DNA of 64,000 nucleotides from JACKFB01 sp041389525 (GTDB taxonomy: Bacteria; Myxococcota_A; UBA9042; PHBI01; JACKFB01): NCBI GenBank assembly GCA_041389525.1, contig JAWKRR010000004.1, forward strand, positions 172,114 through 236,113, read 5' to 3'. Positions 43,031 to 51,600 of this stretch are shown here, piece by piece. The translations under genes were made by a program, and so were the position numbers. Within the stretch, counting starts at the first letter, position 1. Every line of letters begins with the position of its first letter. The notes below the pieces were generated by a model. The model had not been told where the DNA came from and searched no databases. It was given only the letters and a program-made list of their open reading frames with translations.

Positions 43031-44800
43031 CTAGTCCAGCAGGTCGCTGGCGATGGCGCAGAAGCCGGTCCAGGCGTGGGCCGTCTCCTTGTCGTTGGCG
43101 ACGTCGGCCTGCGGGCAGGACTCGTCCGCCGACCAGGCCACCCAGGCCGCACCTTGGTCGTTGGCGATGGCGAAGTCGCGGAAGGTGTCGTAGCCGCCGT
43201 TCTCGGCCTTGAAGACGATGGGCGGGTTGCACATGCCGCTCGCCGTGTCCTGCGTGTGCTGCTCGTTGAGCGCCATGATGAGGACGTACATGGCCTCGGT
43301 GGTGCTGTTCCAGCAGCAGGTCTTCGACTCGGTGTAGACCAGCTCGGCGAAGACGTAGTCCTCGAGCTGGCGGTACGTGCGGTCGGTGGTCTCGGCGCTG
43401 ATTCCGAAGGCCGACTTGTTGATGGCGACGAGCTTCTTGAAGGCCTCTTCGCGCCGCTCGCGGTTGGAGCACGACGCCGGGTGCTCGCGCAGCGACTGCC
43501 GCGCGGTCTCGATTTGCTGGATGTAGATGTCCCGCTCCTCGGTCGGCGAGAGCTCGCCCATCAGCGCGTCGAAGCGCGCGGGGCGGGCCGCCAGGGCGGT
43601 GTAATCGGTCGAGTTAATGTAGACCTCGCGGTCGCGCACCGGGACGATGTTGAACCAGCGACCGCTCTTGGTGACGCCCGTACGCCAGCGCTTCAAGCCG
43701 CCGCCCAGCACCACGTAGCGGTCGCCCTCGTAGCTCTCGCCCTCGCCGCCGGTCAGCTCGCTGGTGAAGGTCTGGCGCGTCAGCCCGCTGTCGTACCAGC
43801 GCGGCTGAATTCGCGGCATCGACCCGTAGACCGCCTCGATGTCGATGTGCCCGCCCTCGCGCGCCGCCGCGTGCTTGACGACCAGCGTGTGCCCGATGCC
43901 CTTGGCCTGCCAGCGCTCCAGCATCGTGTCGCCCGCCCGAATCGCGTCGGCCTGGATGTTGAACGTGTTGCGCCGCGAGTCGATCAGGTGAATCGACCCC
44001 AGATTCGTCAGCGCGCGCAGCAGGAACTGGCCCACGCGCTTGTTGAGGAACGCCTCGTCGAAGTAGGCGCCCGCGAAGGCGTCGTCGCCTAGAAAGGCGT
44101 TCCGATCGTCGCGCAGGGTGGTCAGCACCCGGCCGCGCAGGTCCTCGTCGTGGGGCCAGCGCTCCAGCAGCTCCGCCAGCGGCAGCGTCGCGAACGCGGC
44201 CGTGTGGTCCTTGTACGAGCTCGCGAATCGCGGATAGCCCGAGATCCTGCGGCCGTCCCCATCCACGATGCCGAAATGCCCGAAGTGCATGGTGCCGTTG
44301 GTCGGGCTGTGGGCGGTCAGGAAGAAGGGCAGCCCGTACCAGGACGCGAACGCGATGCGCAGAAACATCGCCGTCTCCGCGCACTCGAGGGTGGGCGCCG
44401 GCAGCGTCTTTCCCCAAGGCGTCGTCAGGGTAAACGTCGTGTAGCTGCCGCTGTGCGAGGGCAGCTTCTCCATGCTCTCGATCCACGCGGCGTACTTCTC
44501 GTCCCAGGTCAGCCCGGAGTCCGCCGGCCAAGCCAGCCCCGCCTCGGCGGTGACGTCGTACCAGCGCTGCGTGACCTTCCAGACCTCGGTCTCAGCGGAC
44601 AGCAGGTCGACCCGCGGGCCCTGCAGCCCGTCGAAGCTGTCGGCCTTGCCATCGCTCAGCTCCGGCGCGAGCAGGGGCTTGCCGTACTCGTCGTCCACGC
44701 CCACGCCCGCGTTCACCTCGGTGTCGCCTGCGTCGGCGCAGCCTATGAGCCCGAGCACTGAGAACGCGATGACCGCCACGCGGCCTGCCTGATGACCCAT
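43031..44800 (-). CDS. Uncharacterised lipoprotein, possible papain/transglutaminase-like fold
   Basis: 589 residues; ATG at 44800 has a strong GGAGGGGG site five bases upstream. Lipobox GLIGC (Cys21). Not recognised by family. Visible features: a helix with a cysteine (LECAETAMFLRIAFASWYGL), then HFGHFGIVDGDGRR, and later GHTLVVKH and GHIDIEAVYGSMP. A Cys-His order like this occurs in papain/transglutaminase-fold proteins, but the match is weak. Six more cysteines cluster at the C-terminus (TCCWNS, MCNPP, SCPQ, FCAI). Probably outer-membrane anchored. Single gene. Confidence 0.6.
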   Translation of the reverse strand: MGHQAGRVAVIAFSVLGLIGCADAGDTEVNAGVGVDDEYGKPLLAPELSDGKADSFDGLQGPRVDLLSAETEVWKVTQRWYDVTAEAGLAWPADSGLTWDEKYAAWIESMEKLPSHSGSYTTFTLTTPWGKTLPAPTLECAETAMFLRIAFASWYGLPFFLTAHSPTNGTMHFGHFGIVDGDGRRISGYPRFASSYKDHTAAFATLPLAELLERWPHDEDLRGRVLTTLRDDRNAFLGDDAFAGAYFDEAFLNKRVGQFLLRALTNLGSIHLIDSRRNTFNIQADAIRAGDTMLERWQAKGIGHTLVVKHAAAREGGHIDIEAVYGSMPRIQPRWYDSGLTRQTFTSELTGGEGESYEGDRYVVLGGGLKRWRTGVTKSGRWFNIVPVRDREVYINSTDYTALAARPARFDALMGELSPTEERDIYIQQIETARQSLREHPASCSNRERREEAFKKLVAINKSAFGISAETTDRTYRQLEDYVFAELVYTESKTCCWNSTTEAMYVLIMALNEQHTQDTASGMCNPPIVFKAENGGYDTFRDFAIANDQGAAWVAWSADESCPQADVANDKETAHAWTGFCAIASDLLD

Positions 44801-44904
44801 TGAATCCCCCTCCCTGTCCGAACCGGTCGCGCGAACTACCACGGCGCCGCGCGCTCGTCACCCATGCGTCCCCTCAGCGCCTCAGACCTCCCGTCAGCGC
44901 GCCT

Positions 44905-45408
44905 CTACCACTCGCCGTCCCACTCGGTGCCGGCCATGCCCGCGGCGATGACGACCTTGGTGCTGAAGGCCCACAGCTTGATCGGGTAGCCCATCGAGGT
45001 CTGGTGCATCCACTCCTCGCCGTGGTTCGGCGGGCCCAGCTTCGCGATGGCGGCGGCGCGGCGGTCGGCGTTGGGGCCGTAGTCCACGATCGCCTCGTAG
45101 AGCGGCTGGCCGGGCGTGTCGGTGTCGAAGTACCAGGTGACCTCGGTGACGCCGGGGAGCGGGTCGGGCTGGCTTATGACGATGCGGAAGTCGAAGCCGT
45201 CGGCGTCGGGCGGGGCCACGTTGGGGTGCGCGGCGCGCCAGTCGGCGTAGGGCATCCCGATGTAGGCGTTGGGGAAGGGCTCCGGCATGTGGCGGACGGC
45301 GTCGGGCGGCGCGCTGGCGGCGTAGTCGCGGGTGCCGGTGTGGGCGCAGGCCGCGACGAGGGTGAGGGCGGTGAGGAGGCTGGCGGTCACGATCGCGAGC
45401 GGGCGCAT
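44905..45408 (-). CDS. Small lipoprotein of unknown function
   Basis: 167 residues; ATG six bases after GGAG. Lipobox LVAAC (Cys20 or 21) followed by AHTGTRDY. The mature part is a single small domain with IGMPYADWRAAHPNV and YFDTDTPGQPLYEAIVDYG and no cysteines. A SmpA/BamE-like or similar small beta-alpha fold is conceivable from the 'GMpyadw' opening, but this is a guess. A perfect 7-6-7 palindrome lies 28 bases upstream of its start. Confidence 0.6.
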   Translation of the reverse strand: MRPLAIVTASLLTALTLVAACAHTGTRDYAASAPPDAVRHMPEPFPNAYIGMPYADWRAAHPNVAPPDADGFDFRIVISQPDPLPGVTEVTWYFDTDTPGQPLYEAIVDYGPNADRRAAAIAKLGPPNHGEEWMHQTSMGYPIKLWAFSTKVVIAAGMAGTEWDGEW

Positions 45409-45435
45409 GATGGGCTCCAAATTAGGCAGGCGGCA

Positions 45436-45455
45436 CCTGGGTGAAATGACCCAGG
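45436..45455. promoter_or_regulatory. Perfect palindrome between divergent genes
   Basis: CCTGGGT-gaaatg-ACCCAGG is a perfect 7-6-7 inverted repeat, 28 bases upstream of the small lipoprotein gene and about 220 from the DUF3365 gene. Size and spacing suit a dimeric repressor site; the regulator is unknown. Confidence 0.45.
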
Positions 45456-45672
45456 GGGAGTGCAGGTTGGCGGCGTGGGCTGTGGGGGACGCGGCGAGCC
45501 TACCGCGGCGGCGGGCAGCGTCAAGGCGGCGCCGCTGGGGCGGCTTCGGCGTGCTTTTCTGCGGGGCCGCGGCCGTGCTAGGAGCGAGTCTCGTGGCAGA
45601 TGTGCGGGGATCTTGGGCTGCGAGACCGCGCGAAGACTGCGGGCACGTTTTGGGCAATCAGGAGGGTGTCAG

Positions 45673-46230
45673 ATGCGGAGCAAGGCGTTGAGGCTGGCCA
45701 TGGTGATGTGCGCGGCGGCGGCGGTGACGTGGGCGAGCGCGTGCAAGCCGAGCGTGGACGAGAAGGCCGCGGCCGAGCGCGGGGCTGCAGCACTCGCACC
45801 CTTCAAGAAGAACCTGATGGGGGCGCTCAAGGCGGGGATGGCGGTCGGGCCGGTCTCGGCGGTGGAGGCGTGCCACCTGTCGGCGCCGGGGATGCCTGCG
45901 GCGGCCAGCACGCCGGAGGTCACGGTCGGGCGCACCACCGACAAGCTGCGCAACCCCGAGAACGCGCCGAAGCCCTGGATGAAGCCGCTGCTCGCCGACT
46001 ACGCGAAGGCCGGCCCGGGCGCCGCACCCCGCGCGGTGGCGCTCGAGGACGGAAAGGTCGGCTACGTCGAGCCGATCTACCTCCAGGAGATGTGCTTGGC
46101 CTGCCACGGCTCCACGTTGAACGCGGAGGTCGCCACGACCTTGGCCGAGCGTTACCCCAAGGACGAGGCGAAGGGCTACGCGGCCGGCGATTTCCGAGGC
46201 CTCTTCTGGGTGGAGATGGCGGGCCGCTGA
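45673..46230 (+). CDS. DUF3365 (Tll0287-like) haem-binding lipoprotein
   Basis: 185 residues; ATG seven bases after GGAGG. Lipobox TWASAC. The single CxxCH haem-c motif is CLACHG near residue 140, and the flanking sequence (VEACHLSAPG, LRNPENAPKPWM, YVEPIYLQEMCLACHG, DEAKGYAAGDFRGLFWVEM) is the DUF3365 pattern. It would bind one haem in the periplasm, as a redox or gas sensor or an electron shuttle. No cytochrome operon is around it. Convergent with the TIR gene. Confidence 0.85.
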   Translation: MRSKALRLAMVMCAAAAVTWASACKPSVDEKAAAERGAAALAPFKKNLMGALKAGMAVGPVSAVEACHLSAPGMPAAASTPEVTVGRTTDKLRNPENAPKPWMKPLLADYAKAGPGAAPRAVALEDGKVGYVEPIYLQEMCLACHGSTLNAEVATTLAERYPKDEAKGYAAGDFRGLFWVEMAGR

Positions 46231-46254
46231 GACCTCGCGCGGCCGCGGGCGCGA

Positions 46255-47469
46255 TCAGCCCAGCCGCTCGAGGGTGTAGGAGTTGCCGTCGTTGCCCACG
46301 CCGTAGAAGCCCTGCGGCGTGGCGCCCTGGATGCTCAGGGTCATGGCGATGGGGACGAAGCCGTTGAAGGCGCCCTGGAAATGCAGCAGGCGGTGGTTGG
46401 GGTCCCACGCCCAGCGGCCGCTGCTGGGGCCGGCGAGGCCCATGGACGGGGTCTGCTGGTGGCCCTGAAACGCGCCGTTGGGGAAGAGATCCCACGTCGC
46501 GGTGGTCGCGAAGGCGGCGGAGTCCTGGATGCGCCAGCGGCCGACGGGCACGAAGGGTGGCGGGCCTGTGGGCTGCGCCGTGCGGGCCAGGATGGCGTCG
46601 CATTGCTGGACCCAGTCCCGGCGCTCGAGGGCGAGGAAGCCGTCGCGGGCGGCGCGCACGCCGGCCAGGTCCGGGATGTGGCCCATGGTGGAGGCGAAGA
46701 GCGTGGCTTTGGCGAGCTGAAAGCGTTCGGCGTCGTCTTTGGGGTGCTTCAACAGCTCGCGCACACGCGCCACCAGCGCGGCCTCGTCGCTGGGATCGTC
46801 GGGCGTGATGACCGTCAGCGCCTCGGCCAGCAGCAGCAGCGCCTCGGTGTTGTTTGGCTCCTGCGCGAGCACGCCCTCGAGGGTCTGCTGGACCTCCGCG
46901 AGCTTGCCCGCGCGCTCCCAGCCCGGCGTGTGCTGCATGCCGTCGCGGATCTGCCGCACCCGCGCCAGGTCGGCCTCGATCTGCGCGCTGGGGCCCGGCC
47001 CGGTCTCGTCGCGCAGCAGGTCGGCGATGAGGGTCGCCAGCCGCGCCAGCCCCTCGTCCAGGTAATCGTTGGGGATCCGCAGCGCTTGATGGAGCGCCAG
47101 CCCGCGCAGATCCTCAGGCAGCTTGGACGACTCCGGCGGCACCGCGCCCTCGAGCAGCACCGGGATGACCGTCACGCCGCCGGCCAGCGCCGTCGCGAGC
47201 TCCTCGCGCACCCAGTCGTCGGGGGCGTCCAGCCGCCGGGTGCCCGCCGCGCTCACGCAGTCGAGCCAGCCGCTGCCGATGAGCGCGACCACCACCGACG
47301 CGTGCCCAAGCGCCGAGCGCAGCGCGACCGTGTAGTCGGAGCCGGGGCGGATCTGCTTGTCCAGGAAGACCCGCTCCTCGCCGAAGCGCGCCGCGAGCCG
47401 CGAGTGGAAGTGGTAGGCGTGCCCGAGGGTGTCGGAGCGCCGGTAGCTGATGAAGGCGACGCGGGCCAT
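46255..47469 (-). CDS. TIR-domain protein with helical linker and C-terminal beta domain
   Basis: 404 residues; GAGGAG eight bases before the ATG. Residues 1-135 are a TIR domain: FISYRRSD, FLDKQIRPGSDY with the BB-loop Gly43, VVVALIGSGWL, and DDWVREELATAL. Glu90 aligns by eye with the catalytic Glu642 of SARM1 (DWVHKEIVTAL), so NAD-cleaving activity is plausible. Residues about 140-285 are helical and TPR-like (VLAQEPNNTEALLLLAEAL). Residues about 295-404 form a beta domain (GRWRIQDSAAFATTATWDLFPNG) resembling small ligand-binding barrels. There is no signal peptide, so it is cytoplasmic. No known anti-phage partner is adjacent. A signalling or defence role is inference. Confidence 0.88.
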   Translation of the reverse strand: MARVAFISYRRSDTLGHAYHFHSRLAARFGEERVFLDKQIRPGSDYTVALRSALGHASVVVALIGSGWLDCVSAAGTRRLDAPDDWVREELATALAGGVTVIPVLLEGAVPPESSKLPEDLRGLALHQALRIPNDYLDEGLARLATLIADLLRDETGPGPSAQIEADLARVRQIRDGMQHTPGWERAGKLAEVQQTLEGVLAQEPNNTEALLLLAEALTVITPDDPSDEAALVARVRELLKHPKDDAERFQLAKATLFASTMGHIPDLAGVRAARDGFLALERRDWVQQCDAILARTAQPTGPPPFVPVGRWRIQDSAAFATTATWDLFPNGAFQGHQQTPSMGLAGPSSGRWAWDPNHRLLHFQGAFNGFVPIAMTLSIQGATPQGFYGVGNDGNSYTLERLG

Positions 47470-47574
47470 GTTCAGAACTCCTCAGGGTGTTCGGGCGGGT
47501 GAGTCTGGCGAGCCTGGCCGGCCCGCGCGCGAGGCGGAATTGCGGCCGCGCGGGTCGGCGGCACGGGGCGCGTG

Positions 47575-48651
47575 CTACGGGGCGCCTTGCTGAAAGGTCC
47601 AGTCGAGGGCGGCGTCGGTGAAGGCCGGCGTGAAGTTGGGGTAGTGGTCGGAGGCGCTGAAGGTCCACAGGGAGACGTCGGTCCCCGGCGCGCACCCGGA
47701 GGCGTAGGACCACAGGGTCGTCGTGCCTTTGGGCACGTATTTCACCGCGGACTCGGCCGACGCCCAGCTCGCCGGGGTGCAGCCGTTTCGGGCCGCGAAT
47801 CGCTGGGTCATCTCCAGGGCGCCGGGCGCCTCGTCGTCGCCCGCGAAGGGCATGATGTCGTCTTTGAGGCCGTGGACCTGAAGCAGCGACAGGGGCTCAT
47901 CCCGCACCGCACAGTCCAGCGGGTCCAGCCAGCCCGAGCCGGCGATGCTCACGATGGAGGCGAGCTGTTTCGGGTCTTCGCAGGCCATGCGGTAGGCCAT
48001 GAAGGCGCCGGCGGAGTGGCCCCATATTGCGATGCGGGATACGGCGAAGCGGGCGCGCAGCTCGGCGAGGATGCCGCTCAGCCAGGCGACGTCGTCGACG
48101 CCGGATTCGTAGTAGTCGCAGCAGGTGTCCGTGGCGTTCCAGTAGGGCGAGCCGTCCTCGTCGACCAGGCCGTCGGGCAGGACCAGCAAGAAGGCGCGGG
48201 AGTCGACGCGCTCGCTGAGCAGCACCCAGTCGTCGAGGTCGCGGGCGAAGTAGTCGTAGCCGCCGAGGAGCAGGACCGCGGGGACCGGGGCGTAGCCGTC
48301 GTAGGAGGCCGGCACCAGCACCTCGGCGGCGCGTTTGCCGCCCACCAGCGCGGGGGGCGGCCACTCGGCGCGGGGGAGGGCGGCGTCGGCGTCGGTCATC
48401 GCGTCGAGGGGCGTCAGGTCGTCGGGCGCGGTGGCGTCGGACGTGGTGGAGGCGTCCGAGGCGACCTCGGGTCCGGGGTCGGGCGGGATCTCGGAGCCGC
48501 TGACCGCGTCGGCGTCTCCGTCGGCGGTCGAGGCGGCGTCGGCCACCGCGTCGACCGCGGCGTCCGTCTGCCCCGCGCCACCGGGGTCGCAGGCCATCAT
48601 CGCGCTGAAGGTGAGCATCCACAGCACGTGGCGGTGCGCGGGGCAGGACAT
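47575..48651 (-). CDS. Secreted esterase (LpqC/PHB-depolymerase-like) lipoprotein
   Basis: 358 residues; GAGGAG eight bases before the ATG. Lipobox SAMMAC, then an acidic stalk (about 25-95). The enzyme domain has VLLLGGYDYF, the partner loop VLPDGLVDEDGSPYW, a paired-Cys segment DTCCDYYESGVDDV, the nucleophile elbow GHSAGAF, LQVHGLKDDIMPF with the likely Asp, and a C-terminal SDHYP with the likely His. This is the order of LpqC/feruloyl-esterase/PHB-depolymerase-like hydrolases. The substrate is probably an extracellular ester; its identity is unknown. Downstream of the giant surface protein gene's stop strand-wise, with separate transcription likely. Confidence 0.85.
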   Translation of the reverse strand: MSCPAHRHVLWMLTFSAMMACDPGGAGQTDAAVDAVADAASTADGDADAVSGSEIPPDPGPEVASDASTTSDATAPDDLTPLDAMTDADAALPRAEWPPPALVGGKRAAEVLVPASYDGYAPVPAVLLLGGYDYFARDLDDWVLLSERVDSRAFLLVLPDGLVDEDGSPYWNATDTCCDYYESGVDDVAWLSGILAELRARFAVSRIAIWGHSAGAFMAYRMACEDPKQLASIVSIAGSGWLDPLDCAVRDEPLSLLQVHGLKDDIMPFAGDDEAPGALEMTQRFAARNGCTPASWASAESAVKYVPKGTTTLWSYASGCAPGTDVSLWTFSASDHYPNFTPAFTDAALDWTFQQGAP

Positions 48652-48691
48652 GGAGGCGGCTCCTCGCGAGAGGGGGTTCGGTCGGCCGCCG

Positions 48692-51600
48692 CTATTTCAC
48701 CACAAAAGTCGGTCCGTCGAGTGGGGTCGCGACCAGCTCCGCCGGGTCGCCGCTGACGGCGCCCGCGGCGCTGATGCTCTCGAGGCGAATCTGCACCTCG
48801 TCAGCGGCACCGCCCGAGATCCCTCCGTCGTCGCCCCCACCACAGGACAGGCCTGTCGCGACGATGGCGACCGCGAGCAAGGGCCGCCAGACCGCTCGCG
48901 TGCGCGTGGCGAGCCCGGCAAGCAACGCCAAGGCCAGCAGGCCCACCAGCCACGGCAGCGCGGGCGGCCAGCGCGGGCCGGTCGTGGGCACCACCGTGAC
49001 AAGCTGGGCGCCGGCGAGATCGGCGTAGACCGCCATGTTCTGCGTGACGCCGATGGGGAGGTTGAACATGGGGATGGGCAGGGTCGCCTTGGGCCCCGTC
49101 GGCTTGGCCTCCGACAGCGTCGGCTCGTCGGGGGCCGCCACACCGTCGCCGTTCGCGTCGTACACGAGGCGCAGCTTGTCGATGAGCGCGGGGTTGCCGA
49201 ACACGCCCACGGTGACCTTGCTCAGGTCCAGCTCTTCGGTGGCGGAACCGCTCACTTTGAACTGGTTGACCGGGAGGTTCTTGGCCGAGGGAGCCGTCGG
49301 CGTGACGGTGGTCGCCGCGTCCGGGTCGGTGGGCGCGGTGGACTTGGGCGTGAAGCCGGTCGGCGGGGTGAAGCCGAAGAGGAAGTCGATGGTGCCGTCG
49401 ACCACGTCGAGCACGGCGTCGGCGACCTCCGACGCGACGGTCACGCCGGACTGCGCGGCGCCGAGGACCTGTCCGACCACGGTCATCGTGCCTTCGGTGA
49501 CGCCATCGACGAAGTCGCCGAGGAGCTCGCAGACCACCAGCGCGTCCTCGATGATGCACTCGGTCGGCCCGAACGCGGCGTCGAGCACGCGCACCCCGTC
49601 GGGGATGGCGATCTTCACGGTGGTCGGGCCTATGGGCGTCTTCGTGGTCGCCTCGAGCTTCAGGCCCGTCCGCACCGTGGTCGGCGAGTCCTGGGGCTCG
49701 CGGGGCAGCTCGAAGGTCTCCAGCTTGAAGCCCGGCGGGCAGAAGCTGCGGACATCCACGTCGTAGGTCGCGGCGGGCACGCCCGGCCCGTCGTCGGATT
49801 CCAGCGCCGCCACCACCGTGTAGTCCTGGCAGGCCACGACCGAGATCTCGACGCTGAAGGCGCCGTTGTCGAGGAGGACGCGGGGCCCGATGTTGCAGAT
49901 GGCGGTCTCGACGGTGCAGTAATCCGCTGTCTCCACCGAGGCGCCGTCGACGATGACCTCGGCCACAGGGGTGAAGGCCGCGTCGCCGCCGAGGAGCTGG
50001 GTGAGCACGACGACCGTCTGACCGGCGCCCGGACCACCGGGGTCGAGGGTGGGGGCGCTGGCGATGAGCTTGTAGGTGTGGGGGACGCCCGCGATGGGGG
50101 AGCTCGGCTCGACGTAGCTGAGCAGCGGTTTGGGGGGATCGCACTCCGGGACAGGCGTGCCGATACAGCCGAAGTCGCCGGCGCATGCGTCGTCCTCAGT
50201 GCAGACGTCGCCGTCGTCGCAGGCGAGGCCGTCGGCGACCGGGTACAGCTCGCAGCCCTCGCTCCCGAAGAGGCAGAGGTTCTCGAAGCAGACGTCGTCC
50301 GATGGCTCGCAGCTCACCGCGTCGCCGGTGCAGGTGGCGTCGACGCAGACGTCCGCGGTCGTGCAGGGGTCGCCGTCGTCGCACGCCACCGCGCCCGCCG
50401 GGTCGTAGGCGCACTTGTTCGTGGCCTGCGTGCAGGTGTCCACGGTGCAGACGTTGCCGTCGTCGCAGTCGTCGTCGGACTCGCAGCAGGGATCGACGGA
50501 CACGCCGGAGCAGAGGCCCGCGCCGTCGCAGCTGTCCAAGATGGTGCACACGTCGCCGTCATCGCAGGGCAGCCCCGCGCCGATGGGGGACTCTTCGCAC
50601 AACCCCGTGAGTGGCTGGCAGAGGTTGAGCGCGCAGCCGCCTGCTGGCTCGCACTTCACCGGGTTGGCCCCCGCGCATGCGCCGCCGGAGCAGGAGTCGT
50701 TCTTGGTGCAGAGATCGCCGTCGTCACACGGCACCCCGTCCGCGACCGCCGTGTGCGTGCAGGCGCCGTTGGCGCACGCGTCGGTGGTGCAGCTCTCAAG
50801 GTCGTCGCAGTCCTTGGGCGCGCCCTCGCAGCCGCCGTCAAAGCATGTGTCGTCCTCGGTACACGCGTCGCTGTCGTCGCAGGCGTTGCCGTTGGCGTTG
50901 ATCGCCGAGAACTGGCACACGTTGCCCACGCAGTCGTCCTGGGTGCACTGCTGGCCGTCGTCGCAGTCTGTTGCGCTGCCGCAACATCCGGCCACCGGCG
51001 CTCCAGGAGCGCACGCGCTCGCGAGGCACTGGTCCGGTCCCGTACAGATGTTTCCATCATCGCATGGGGTGCCGTCGGCGGGGGTGAACACGCAGGCGCC
51101 CGTTGCTGCGTTGCAAGAGTCCGACGTGCAGGGGTTGGAGTCATCGCAGAGTTTCGGCGTGCCTCCCACGCATGCTCCGTCCGCGCAGGTCGCCCCGGTG
51201 GTGCAGAGGTCTCCGTCGTCGCAGGCGGTCCCGTCGGTCAGCGGCTCCGTCGAGCACGTCCCAGTCGCCGGGTCGCAAGCGCCCGCGCCGCACGCGCCGC
51301 CGCCAGGGCAGACGACGGGGTCGGCGCCCACGCAGGCGCCACCCTGGCACGTGCTGGACTGGGTACAGAGGTTGGCGTCGTCGCAGGCGCCCCCGTCGGT
51401 CGCGGGCGAGCTGTCGCAGCTCCCGTCGCTGGCGTCACACGCGTCGATTGTGCAGGGATCCCCGTCGTCGCAGACCGTGGCGAGACCACCGCAGGAGCCC
51501 TGGTCGCAGGCGTCGCCGGTGGTGCAAGCGTCGCCGTCGTCGCAGGCGATGCTGACGGCGGCTGGGAGGCTGACGCAGCCGCCGTCGTCGCAGGCGTCGT

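Noticed and set aside
46255..47469. Thoeris or CBASS defence system around the TIR gene.
   Set aside because: Neighbours are a haem lipoprotein and an esterase; no SIR2-like, cyclase or known sensor gene is adjacent.
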